Shown: piece after piece, positions 1 through 6,711 of the stretch
How positions within the stretch are numbered: position 1 is the first letter of the stretch
How the letters are laid out: each line of letters begins with the position of its first letter
From: an uncultured Collinsella sp.
GTDB lineage: Bacteria > Actinomycetota > Coriobacteriia > Coriobacteriales > Coriobacteriaceae
Reading direction: 5' to 3'
Length of the DNA stretch: 6,722 nt
Assembly (NCBI GenBank): GCA_900549215.1
Contig: URNJ01000099.1
Location: 1 to 6,722 of the forward strand
The notes under the pieces: model-generated
What the model was told of the DNA's origin: nothing
Database searches by the model: none
What the model saw: the letters and a program-made list of their open reading frames with translations, nothing else
Made by a program: the position numbers and the translations under genes

Positions 1-21
1 GAGCCGTACGCTTGAACTGAG

Positions 22-52
22 AAGGGGGAGGCCTCGCGGCCTCCCCCTTTTT
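22..52 (+). terminator. Intrinsic terminator of the upstream gene
   Basis: A perfect 10-bp GC stem (24-33 pairing with 38-47) with a TCGC tetraloop is followed directly by TTTTT (48-52). Two A-T pairs (22-23 with 48-49) can extend the stem. This is a textbook rho-independent terminator. It closes a gene lying almost wholly left of the window. Stop codons at 13-15 and 18-20 could each end that gene, but fewer than seven codons remain, so its identity cannot be told. Confidence 0.9.
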
Positions 53-119
53 GCGCTATATACACGTTGTACTTTGGGATTTAGCTCCCCCGTATTCGCT
101 CTTACTGTTTGGCTGTATT

Positions 120-150
120 TTGAGTCCTTCTAGTGTATTTGAGCGATAAT
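120..150 (+). promoter_or_regulatory. Candidate promoter for coaE
   Basis: TTGAGT (120-125) resembles a -35 box and GATAAT (145-150) differs from the -10 consensus at one base. The 19-base spacer is longer than the usual 16-18, so this is tentative. It lies 28 bases before the coaE start, in the only sizeable gap between the upstream terminator and coaE, where a promoter is expected. Near-identical words GTATTTTGAG (115-124) and GTATTTGAG (135-143) flank and overlap it. Confidence 0.4.
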
Positions 151-166
151 TACTCGAATTGGCATT

Positions 167-174
167 AGGGAGGG
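167..174 (+). promoter_or_regulatory. Ribosome binding site deciding the coaE start
   Basis: AGGGAGGG ends four bases before the ATG at 179. The overlapping in-frame TTG at 176 would lie only one base from it, which is too close. The ATG is therefore preferred, one codon inside the longest possible reading frame. Confidence 0.75.
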
Positions 175-178
175 CTTG

Positions 179-820
179 ATGTTTACCGTATTTGTCTTGG
201 GCAATATTGCTTCGGGTAAGTCGACTGCCTGCCGCTATTTCGAATCTCGTGGCGCTATGCTAATCGATCTGGATAAGCTTGCAAAATCGCTGTATGTGCC
301 GGGCTCTGATATCGTCAATGCACTCGTGGATGAATTCGGTTGGGACATTTTGGATGAGGATGGCGGCATTCGCCGCAGCATCCTCGCTTCTCGAGCTTTT
401 GCTTCTCCTGATTCGGTCGCACGGCTCAATGGCATCGTGCACCCCGTTCTCATTGAACAGCTTTCGCTTAGGATTCTCGATCCGATTTGTTGTACGGTTT
501 CATCTTCCCGTTATCCTTTTGCGGTGGTCGAGGTTTCTGCTCCGACTGGTTTTGAGGATGCATTTGGCTTGGCTGATGAAATTTTGGTCATCAGCGCCCC
601 TTTATCAGTTCGTCGTGAGCGCGCTATTCAACGTGGTATGGAGCCATCTGATTTCGATGCCCGTTCTGCTTGCCAGCCCGAAGAGTCTGCGCTGTGCAAT
701 CTCGCTACAACGGTGATTGACAATGCGGCAGGCGATAACTCGCTCTTTGAACAACTGGACGCATGGCTTGCGCGCCATGGGTTCTGGGATGTAGTGGATA
801 AGGAGGAGGCCGATGCCTAA
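179..820 (+). CDS. coaE: Dephospho-CoA kinase
   Basis: This enzyme phosphorylates the ribose 3'-hydroxyl of dephospho-CoA with ATP, the last step of coenzyme A synthesis in the cytoplasm. The protein has 213 residues, normal for the family (about 200). Visible motifs are a P-loop at residues 8-16 (GNIASGKST), the DLD segment at 30-32 where most family members read DAD, LNGIVHP at 83-89 (matching the conserved LNxIxHP), and the lid region with RRERAIQRGM followed by a conserved Gln. The P-loop is slightly divergent, since GxIGSGKS is the usual form. The start is set by the ribosome binding site. The 3' end overlaps the next gene by 8 bases, so the two are probably co-transcribed and translationally coupled. 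The C-terminal tail past the lid (WLARHGFWDVV and an acidic end) is less conserved. Family assignment is secure. Confidence 0.95.
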   Translation: MFTVFVLGNIASGKSTACRYFESRGAMLIDLDKLAKSLYVPGSDIVNALVDEFGWDILDEDGGIRRSILASRAFASPDSVARLNGIVHPVLIEQLSLRILDPICCTVSSSRYPFAVVEVSAPTGFEDAFGLADEILVISAPLSVRRERAIQRGMEPSDFDARSACQPEESALCNLATTVIDNAAGDNSLFEQLDAWLARHGFWDVVDKEEADA

Positions 821-1394
821 GACACGTTTCCTTACGTGGTATCACCTTATACCGCTGACTGCCGTTTTTGCCTTCGGCCTTATCTCATTCGTTTACTCGT
901 ATGCTCCTGCCGCTTTCTTTAAGCCGCTGTATCCGATTGACTACGAGGCGTATGTAAAGCAATCCAGTATTTCGCATAATCTGGATCCGTATTTGGTGTG
1001 CGCTGTCATTAAGTCTGAATCGAATTGGGATCCCGAGGCCGAGTCGAATCAGGGTGCTCAGGGATTAATGCAGCTGATGCCCGAGACTGCCCAGGATATG
1101 ATCGCCAAGGGCCTTGTCGACGGTGGCGAGTATTCGGCCGACAACCTTAACGATCCGGCTACGAATATCGAGTTTGGCTGTGCGTATCTTTCGTATCTTC
1201 TAGCGTATTTTAACGGGTCGACTGACAGTGCCATTGCCGCCTATAACGCCGGCATGGGCAATGTCGACGGATGGGCGCAGCAGAGTACGTCGCTTCATAA
1301 TGCAATCACCTTTCCCGAGACGCAGGCTTATCTGATTCGTGTCAATAATGCCTGGGTTCGCTACAAGACCCTCTATCCCGATCGGTTCGTATAG
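813..1394 (+). CDS. Membrane-anchored lytic transglycosylase (SLT/GH23 domain)
   Basis: This is a predicted peptidoglycan lytic transglycosylase. The family cleaves the MurNAc-GlcNAc bond and forms 1,6-anhydroMurNAc. The protein has 193 residues. A short positive N-terminus is followed by a hydrophobic segment (about residues 11-30), which is a signal anchor or uncleaved signal peptide, so the enzyme should act outside the membrane. The SLT domain covers about 43-190. It has the catalytic Glu at 69 within VIKSESNW, the GAQGLMQLMPETA motif (81-93), NDPATNIEFGCAYL (113-126) and AYNAG (143-147). All hallmark residues are present. No LysM or other wall-binding domain is visible. The ATG at 813 lies six bases after a strong AGGAGG (801-806), inside the end of coaE. 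The in-vivo role (growth, spore or secretion-linked wall opening) cannot be told from sequence. Confidence 0.93.
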   Translation: MPKTRFLTWYHLIPLTAVFAFGLISFVYSYAPAAFFKPLYPIDYEAYVKQSSISHNLDPYLVCAVIKSESNWDPEAESNQGAQGLMQLMPETAQDMIAKGLVDGGEYSADNLNDPATNIEFGCAYLSYLLAYFNGSTDSAIAAYNAGMGNVDGWAQQSTSLHNAITFPETQAYLIRVNNAWVRYKTLYPDRFV

Positions 1395-1445
1395 GACTAT
1401 GCCTGCCGCCTGCGTATACTGCAGATATATGAGTTAGGAGTATCC

Positions 1446-3686
1446 ATGGCGGAATTTGAAGTAGAACGCGTTGGTGGTGAACTTAAGCGCTTTGGCGTTG
1501 AAGGCTCTGACGTGCCGTTTAAGGTCGTGTCTCCCTATGACCCTGCAGGCTCTCAGCCTAAAGCCATTGAGTCGCTTGTGCAGGGTGTGAGGGACGGAGA
1601 CCGCTATCAGGTTTTGCTGGGCGTGACTGGTTCGGGCAAGACCTTCACGATGGCAAAAACTATTGAGGCCCTGGGAAAGCCGACGCTGGTCATGGCTCCG
1701 AATAAAACGCTCGCCGCTCAGCTTGCGAGCGAGCTCAAAGAGTTCTTTCCCAACAACGCTGTGGTCTACTTCGTCTCGTACTACGATTACTATCAGCCCG
1801 AGGCGTATGTGCCGCAAAGCGATACATATATCGAGAAAGACTCCTCGATTAACGAAGAGGTCGAGATGCTGCGACATCAGGCGACCGCGTCACTGCTCTC
1901 TCGACGCGATGTGATCGTCGTCGCATCGGTCTCGTGTATCTATGGCATTGGCTCTCCTGAGGACTATGCGGGTCTGGCTCCAAACGTCGACAAGAAGGTG
2001 CCGCTCGAGCGCGATGACTTTATCCATGCACTTATCGACATTCAATATGATCGCAATGACTATGACCTGGCACGCGGCACGTTCCGCGTGCGCGGTGATG
2101 TTGTCGACGTATATCCGCCTTATGCCGAGCATCCGTTGCGGTTTGAGTTCTTTGGCGACGAGGTCGAGCTGATTGCCGAGATCGATGAGGTCACCGGTGA
2201 GATGCTTCGTGAGTACGAGGCCATCCCCGTATGGCCGGCATCGCACTACGTGACCGAGAATCCGAAGGTCAAGGCGGCTCTGAAATCGATCAGCGAAGAG
2301 TGCGAGAAGCGCGTGGCGGAGCTCAAGGCGACCGACAAGTTGCTCGAGGCGCAGCGTCTGCAGCAGCGCACCGATTATGATCTTGAGATGCTCGAGACGA
2401 TGGGCTTTTGCAACGGCATCGAGAACTACTCGCGTCATCTAGACGGTCGCAAGCCGGGTGAGCCGCCGTTTACCCTAATCGATTACTTTCCCAAGGATAT
2501 GCTCTGCATCATCGATGAGAGCCATGTGACGGTGCCGCAGATTCGCGGCATGCACGAAGGTGACCGCTCGCGTAAGGTGACGCTGGTGGAACACGGTTTT
2601 CGCCTGCCCTCGGCGCTCGATAACCGCCCGCTTCGTTTCGATGAGTTTGAGGCAAGGATCCCCCAGTTTATCTATGTTTCGGCCACGCCGGGCGACTACG
2701 AGCTACGGGTGAGCCAAAACGACGTGGAGCAGATTATTCGTCCGACCGGCCTGCTCGACCCCAAGATTGACGTGCGTCCAGTTCGCGGCCAGATTGACGA
2801 TCTTGAGGACGAGATTCGCGAGCGCGTTGCCCGCAAGGAGCGCGTGCTGGTGACCACGCTGACCAAACGCATGGCTGAGGACCTGACCGACCATCTACTC
2901 GACGCCGGCATTAAGGTCAACTACATGCACTCTGATACGGCGACAATGGACCGTGTCGAGATCCTGCGAACGCTGCGCGAGGGCAAGATCGATGTTCTCG
3001 TTGGCATCAACCTGCTTCGCGAGGGCTTGGATCTTCCCGAGGTCTCACTGGTGGCAATTCTCGATGCCGATAAGGAAGGCTTCTTGCGCAACCGCCGTTC
3101 GCTGATTCAGACGATTGGCCGTGCGGCCCGTAACGCCGATGGCGAAGTCATCATGTATGCAGACGTTGTGACCGATTCGATGAAAGAAGCCATCGAGGAG
3201 ACGCAGCGCCGTCGTGAGATTCAGATGGCATATAACGAAGAGCATGGCATTGTGCCCAAGACGGTCCGCAAGGCCATCAACGACATCTCAAGTTTTATTG
3301 CCGAGGCCGAAAAAACCGTGGGTTCCAAGGGGCGCTCGAAGGGTGACTCTCTTGGCCATGGCGCATTCTATACGCCCGATGAGTCGGGTGAGGGCGGCGT
3401 GCCGGAAACGGTGGCGCCCGAGCAGACACTTGCGGAGCAGTTGGAAGAACTGCCGCATGACGAGCTTGTGCGGATCGTCGAAACCATGGAAGAGGACATG
3501 CGTAACGCTTCTGCCGCCATGGACTTTGAGGAGGCGGCGCGCCTGCGCGATGCCGTCGTTCAGATTCGGGCGATGCTCGAGGGTGCGTCTGAGGACGAGA
3601 CGATCGAGCGCTTACGTTCGCAGGCCCGCAAGGGTTCCACGTTCGCATCGGGCAGAAAACGCCAGGGTGCACGGTTTAAGAAATAG
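1446..3686 (+). CDS. uvrB: UvrABC system protein B (excision repair helicase)
   Basis: UvrB receives damaged DNA from UvrA, probes it with a beta-hairpin and recruits UvrC for incision. The protein has 746 residues, longer than the roughly 670 of E. coli UvrB. In order it shows Walker A GVTGSGKT (59-66), the damage-probing hairpin region FVSYYDYYQPEAYVP (109-123), the helicase motif II IDESH (356-360), SATP (412-415), QTIGRAARN (555-563) and a UVR motif for UvrA/UvrC contact (about 669-708). The extra length lies in about 20 N-terminal residues, a loose Gly/Ser/acidic linker (about 620-668) and a basic C-terminal tail ending GRKRQGARFKK. The usual GDQP before Walker A reads GSQP (35-38). TAGGAG (1435-1440) lies five bases before the ATG. 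TATACT (1415-1420) could be a -10 box, but no good -35 is visible, so read-through from coaE is likely. I see no GAAC-N4-GTTC SOS box in the 51-base gap. Confidence 0.98.
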   Translation: MAEFEVERVGGELKRFGVEGSDVPFKVVSPYDPAGSQPKAIESLVQGVRDGDRYQVLLGVTGSGKTFTMAKTIEALGKPTLVMAPNKTLAAQLASELKEFFPNNAVVYFVSYYDYYQPEAYVPQSDTYIEKDSSINEEVEMLRHQATASLLSRRDVIVVASVSCIYGIGSPEDYAGLAPNVDKKVPLERDDFIHALIDIQYDRNDYDLARGTFRVRGDVVDVYPPYAEHPLRFEFFGDEVELIAEIDEVTGEMLREYEAIPVWPASHYVTENPKVKAALKSISEECEKRVAELKATDKLLEAQRLQQRTDYDLEMLETMGFCNGIENYSRHLDGRKPGEPPFTLIDYFPKDMLCIIDESHVTVPQIRGMHEGDRSRKVTLVEHGFRLPSALDNRPLRFDEFEARIPQFIYVSATPGDYELRVSQNDVEQIIRPTGLLDPKIDVRPVRGQIDDLEDEIRERVARKERVLVTTLTKRMAEDLTDHLLDAGIKVNYMHSDTATMDRVEILRTLREGKIDVLVGINLLREGLDLPEVSLVAILDADKEGFLRNRRSLIQTIGRAARNADGEVIMYADVVTDSMKEAIEETQRRREIQMAYNEEHGIVPKTVRKAINDISSFIAEAEKTVGSKGRSKGDSLGHGAFYTPDESGEGGVPETVAPEQTLAEQLEELPHDELVRIVETMEEDMRNASAAMDFEEAARLRDAVVQIRAMLEGASEDETIERLRSQARKGSTFASGRKRQGARFKK

Positions 3687-3691
3687 CGAAC

Positions 3692-3732
3692 AGGCCCCGA
3701 GTTCCCTGTGGAGCTCGGGGCCTATGTCTTTT
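3692..3732. terminator. Hairpin terminator between convergent genes
   Basis: A perfect 10-bp stem AGGCCCCGAG/CTCGGGGCCT (3692-3701 with 3714-3723) starts five bases after the uvrB stop. The loop can pair further (3702-3705 with 3710-3713, one G-T pair). On the + strand it is followed by ATGTCTTTT, a broken T tract. On the - strand the sequence after the stem is less T-rich. It probably ends uvrB transcription and may also stop transcripts from the opposing flavoprotein gene, whose stop codon lies 29 bases from the stem. Confidence 0.7.
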
Positions 3733-3751
3733 GCGCGCTGGAATTCGTGCG

Positions 3752-5392
3752 TTAGAGGTCTGCGATCAGGGCTTCGGCACAACGGATGCCGTCGGTGGCC
3801 GCGCTCATGATGCCGCCGGCATATCCAGCTCCCTCACCACAAGGGTAGAGGCCCGGGGTCGACACGGCATGGCACGTTCGGTCTCGGGTGACAGTGACCG
3901 GTGAGCTCGAACGAGTCTCCACGCCGGTAAGAACGGCATCGGGACGGTCGTAGCCTCGTAGCTTTTTTCCGAGTAGGGGAAGTCCCAGGCGGAGCGACTC
4001 GACGATATGCTGCGGAAGGGCTTCGTCAATTGCCGTCCAGGTCACACCGAGCGGATAGGTGGGCTTTACCTTTCCGGGCGCCTTGCTGGCGCGTCCTGCG
4101 AGGAAATCTCCGAGAAGCTGTGCCGGTGCGTTCCAGTTGGAGCCGCCCAGGCGATAGGCGGCCGCCTCGCAGGCACGCTGGAGCTCGATGCCGGCGAGCG
4201 GGTCATCGTTGGGAAGGTCCTCAGGCGTGACGTTAACGAGCAGGGCGGCATTTGCGTTGCGTCCGTCGCGGGCATTGAGGCTAGCGCCGTTGACGCACAG
4301 GTGGCCCTGCTCGGAAGAGGCGGCGACAACCTGTCCGCCGGGGCACATGCAAAACGAGAACACGCTGCGGCCGTTGGAAAGATGGGCAACAAGTTTGTAA
4401 GGGGCCGCCCCGAGCGCTGGATGTCCCGCCGAGGCTCCATATTGGGCTCGATCGATGTCGCGCTGCGGATGCTCGATGCGAACGCCCATGGCAAAGGTCT
4501 TTTGTGCGAGGGCCACGTTGTGGTCCTTAAGGAGCTCAAAAATATCGCGAGCAGATTGCCCGCAGGCGAGGATGAGGTGCTTTGTCTCGATTGGCTCGCA
4601 AGCGGCGTCTTGGGACGATTGGACATCAATACCGGTAATGGCGCCAGACGCGTCGATGTGGATGTCGACGAGCTTTGTTCGATAACGGACGACACCTCCG
4701 AGCTGCTCGATGCGCTGGGATATAGCGGTGACAACCGTGGGAAGGATGTCGGAGCCAATGTGCGGCTTGGCATCCCACAGAATATCGCGGGGCGCACCAG
4801 CCTCGACGAAGGTTTCGAGGATAAGGCGATGGGCGGGATTTTTTGTTCCTGTATTGAGCTTGCCGTCCGAGAAGGTCCCCGCGCCGCCCAGGCCAAACTG
4901 GATATTACTCTCGGGGTCGAGGATGCGCTCCTTTAGAAAGAGGTCGATCGCATGCGAGCGGCGAAATGCCGGGTCGCCGCGCTCGATGAGCAAGGGCTTA
5001 AGACCTGCTTCAGCGAGCGTAAGCGCAGCGAAAAGGCCGGCGCATCCGGCGCCGACGACGACGGGGCGCTCTTTGGGTGCGCCGGAAACGGGGGAGGGGA
5101 ATGAAGGCCCATCGTCTTCTATCGCGCGTACGCGCGAGCGGTCACGCTCGGAAACGCTGTCGGCCGCTTCTCGCTCGAGGCGGGGACTGGTCAGCTCAAC
5201 ACGAAAGCTCAGGATAAAATGAACGTCTCGTTTTTTGCGAGCGTCGATTGACTTGCGGTGGAGCTCGATGGACTTGATCTCGGAGTCCTTGCAACGTAGG
5301 ACGCGCTTGGCGACTCGCTTGCCAACAATGAGGCAGGCATTTTCATCGCCAGCTTCATCGAGCGAAGCGTTGACTTGGGTGATTTCGATCAT
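3752..5392 (-). CDS. FAD-dependent dehydrogenase, COG2509 type
   Basis: This is a flavoprotein of an uncharacterised oxidoreductase family (COG2509); no substrate is established. The protein has 546 residues. The N-terminal domain (1-67) carries the typical KSIDARKKRDVHFILSF segment (47-63). A charged, poorly conserved linker (about 68-108) follows. The Rossmann FAD-binding motif GAGCAGL is at 114-120, with the ribose-binding Glu at 137 in the following IERG. GGAGTFSDGKL (169-179) is a family signature, and the C-terminal FAD-contact motif includes YPCGEGAGYAGGI. No membrane segment is seen. The start chosen is the ATG at 5392, because AAGGAG (- strand, 5404-5399) lies six bases upstream and the protein then begins at the expected family N-terminus. 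The longer frame starting at 5515 would translate the intergenic hairpin and overlap the neighbouring gene by 43 bases, which is implausible. It lies downstream of the other flavoprotein on the same strand. Confidence 0.92.
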   Translation of the reverse strand: MIEITQVNASLDEAGDENACLIVGKRVAKRVLRCKDSEIKSIELHRKSIDARKKRDVHFILSFRVELTSPRLEREAADSVSERDRSRVRAIEDDGPSFPSPVSGAPKERPVVVGAGCAGLFAALTLAEAGLKPLLIERGDPAFRRSHAIDLFLKERILDPESNIQFGLGGAGTFSDGKLNTGTKNPAHRLILETFVEAGAPRDILWDAKPHIGSDILPTVVTAISQRIEQLGGVVRYRTKLVDIHIDASGAITGIDVQSSQDAACEPIETKHLILACGQSARDIFELLKDHNVALAQKTFAMGVRIEHPQRDIDRAQYGASAGHPALGAAPYKLVAHLSNGRSVFSFCMCPGGQVVAASSEQGHLCVNGASLNARDGRNANAALLVNVTPEDLPNDDPLAGIELQRACEAAAYRLGGSNWNAPAQLLGDFLAGRASKAPGKVKPTYPLGVTWTAIDEALPQHIVESLRLGLPLLGKKLRGYDRPDAVLTGVETRSSSPVTVTRDRTCHAVSTPGLYPCGEGAGYAGGIMSAATDGIRCAEALIADL

Positions 5393-5398
5393 CGAGGT

Positions 5399-5404
5399 CT
5401 CCTT
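5399..5404 (-). promoter_or_regulatory. Ribosome binding site deciding the dehydrogenase start
   Basis: On the - strand this reads AAGGAG, six bases before the ATG at 5392. It supports that start over the upstream in-frame ATG at 5515. Confidence 0.8.
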
Positions 5405-5410
5405 AGAGGC

Positions 5411-5442
5411 AAGAAAGAGGCCGTCCGGTATCCCAGACGGCC
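5411..5442 (-). terminator. Hairpin with T-rich tail between the two flavoprotein genes
   Basis: Read on the - strand, GGCCGTC (5442-5436) pairs perfectly with GACGGCC (5425-5419) around a 10-base loop that can form two more G-C pairs. TCTTTCTT follows (5418-5411). This resembles an intrinsic terminator for the upstream oxidoreductase, whose stop codon is 30 bases before the stem. It lies between a consensus -10 box and the ribosome binding site of the next gene, so it might instead act as a leader attenuator. Confidence 0.65.
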
Positions 5443-5456
5443 CGAACGCGTTTTTG

Positions 5457-5462
5457 ATTATA
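5457..5462 (-). promoter_or_regulatory. Candidate -10 box for the dehydrogenase gene
   Basis: The - strand reads a perfect TATAAT here, 64 bases upstream of the ATG at 5392. No convincing -35 hexamer is found 16-18 bases upstream (that stretch is the 3' end of the preceding gene), and no TGn extension precedes it. One perfect hexamer in an otherwise GC-rich gap is suggestive only. Confidence 0.45.
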
Positions 5463-5472
5463 GACTGCGCGG

Positions 5473-6711
5473 CTACAGGCTGCTTGCAGCGCGAATGCCC
5501 GAGAGCCATGCCCACGCAAGGTTAAAGCCTCCGCAATCGGCGTCGATGTCGAGCGCTTCGCCGCAGACGTAAAGCGGGGTGTCGACAACGCTGCGCGCGC
5601 GTAGACTGGGTGTTGAGATGCTCTCGACAGATATGCCACCACGCGTGACCTGCGCCGAGCGCTCCTCGGCGGTTCCTTCGACGAGCAACTTAAAGTGCTT
5701 GAGGATCGAGACCAGGTGGATGACATCGTTGGAGCCTGGATGGCACTGCTCGAACGTCGTGCAGACGACGCGGGAGAGTTGCGGGGCAAGCATACCGTCG
5801 AGCCAACGGGGATTGCGGGGCGAAAAGCCGCCGAGCAGTTCAACGCGCCGGTTGAGCATATCGAGCAGCTCGTCTTTGGAGAGGTCGGGGAAAACGTCGA
5901 GCAGGATCGTATCGCCGCGCTGGATACGACGGGAGAGGTTGAAGACAGCGACGCCCGAGATACCGAAGGTTCGAAACAGGACTTCACCGTCTTCGTGCCA
6001 GAGCTCATTATGATTGCGGGCGAGCGTCAAGCGGGCGCGGACGCGCAGGCCATCCAACGTCTTGAGTGCCGCCCGATCGCTGACGACCGTTGCCGATACG
6101 GGGCAGAGGATGGGGCGCAGCGAAGTGAGGGGGAGGCGAAACGTATCGGCGATACCGGTGGGGTTGCCGCCCGTGGCGATAATTACGGCATGTGCCTGCA
6201 GGGCCTCGTTCTTGCGAGGGACATCGGCGAGCGCTTTCCGAAGCGAGCGGAGCTCCGATTTTCGGTCGTCGTGCTTTTTTGCCTTGAGCGCCCGCGCTGG
6301 ACGGTCTATTTGGAGTGCCCAGCCTTCGGAAGCTTTGTGTGCCGAGGCAACGTTGGCTCCGCAGATTAAGGTGATACCCAGGCGGTCGCAAACATTGAGA
6401 AGTGCGTCGCGCACCGATTCGGCGCGAAGGGAGCGCGGGTACAGCCGGCCTTCCTCGGAGGTTGTCATGATGCCCAGCGAGGAGAAGAAACCCATAAGCT
6501 CTTGTTCGGGCTGGGGGCCCATGACGGATTCGACGAATGCGGGGTGGTTATACCGCTGAGGATCAATCGATTCGTTGGAGAGGTTGCAGCGGCCGTTGCC
6601 GGTCGCAAGGAGCTTAAGGCCGCAGGCGACATCGCGCTCAACGATGCAGACGCTTTTGCCAGCGCGCGCGGCCGTAATGGCGGGGGGGGGGGGGGGGGAG
6701 CCGCCCCCGCG
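5473..6711 (-). CDS. FAD-dependent oxidoreductase, BaiN/HI0933 (YhiN) family, 5' end incomplete
   Basis: This is a flavoprotein of the HI0933-like family. BaiN of bile-acid 7-dehydroxylating clostridia is a named member, but biochemical roles in the family are weakly defined, so no substrate is claimed. About 402 codons are clean between 6681 and the stop at 5473, near full family length. Motifs are GLKLLATGNGRCNLSN (6621-6574, the best signature), EGRLYPRSLRAESV, VIIATGG, GEVLFRTFGISG, and the C-terminal CGEALDIDADCGGFNLAWAWLSG that contacts FAD. A basic charged stretch (6303-6196) interrupts the region before VIIATGG. The start is missing. Upstream of ITAARAGKSVCIVERD the frame enters a 17-base C run and meets a stop at 6714-6712, without an initiator or the expected GxGxxG loop. 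The coordinate 6711 is therefore only the limit of the open frame; reliable coding ends at 6681. An internal ATG at 6522 is not the start, since conserved sequence lies upstream of it. Confidence 0.88.
   Translation of the reverse strand, partial: RGGGSPPPPPAITAARAGKSVCIVERDVACGLKLLATGNGRCNLSNESIDPQRYNHPAFVESVMGPQPEQELMGFFSSLGIMTTSEEGRLYPRSLRAESVRDALLNVCDRLGITLICGANVASAHKASEGWALQIDRPARALKAKKHDDRKSELRSLRKALADVPRKNEALQAHAVIIATGGNPTGIADTFRLPLTSLRPILCPVSATVVSDRAALKTLDGLRVRARLTLARNHNELWHEDGEVLFRTFGISGVAVFNLSRRIQRGDTILLDVFPDLSKDELLDMLNRRVELLGGFSPRNPRWLDGMLAPQLSRVVCTTFEQCHPGSNDVIHLVSILKHFKLLVEGTAEERSAQVTRGGISVESISTPSLRARSVVDTPLYVCGEALDIDADCGGFNLAWAWLSGIRAASSL
6682..6698. repeat. 17-base poly-G tract
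   Basis: Seventeen consecutive G on the + strand (C on the coding strand) lie at the 5' end of the BaiN-like gene, where the FAD-binding loop should be encoded. The tract also forms part of an inverted repeat, GCGGGGG (6680-6686) against CCCCCGC (6704-6710). No other run of this length occurs in the window. It is either a sequencing or assembly fault near a contig end or a real homopolymer. Confidence 0.9.

Noticed and set aside
1395..1445. SOS/LexA operator upstream of uvrB
   Set aside because: No GAAC-N4-GTTC or close variant is present. CTGCAG (1419-1424) is a 6-base palindrome whose flanks do not pair.
3214..3810. 198-codon + strand frame overlapping the end of uvrB
   Set aside because: It is mostly out-of-phase uvrB and runs across the hairpin terminator into the opposing gene. 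Its Arg- and Ser-rich composition is typical of a wrong phase.
4007..4936. 309-codon open frame on the + strand opposite the COG2509 dehydrogenase
   Set aside because: It is wholly antisense to a gene with clear family motifs, has no recognisable domain, and long antisense frames are expected in GC-rich coding DNA. A second long frame (4066-4896, - strand, other phase) is rejected for the same reason.
5393..5515. 41-residue N-terminal extension of the COG2509 dehydrogenase
   Set aside because: It would overlap the upstream gene and translate the terminator-like hairpin, while a well-spaced AAGGAG supports the ATG at 5392.
5695..6369. 224-codon open frame on the + strand opposite the BaiN-like gene
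   Set aside because: It is antisense to conserved coding sequence and its translation has no motif, so it is a shadow frame. Such frames are sometimes annotated as hypothetical proteins.
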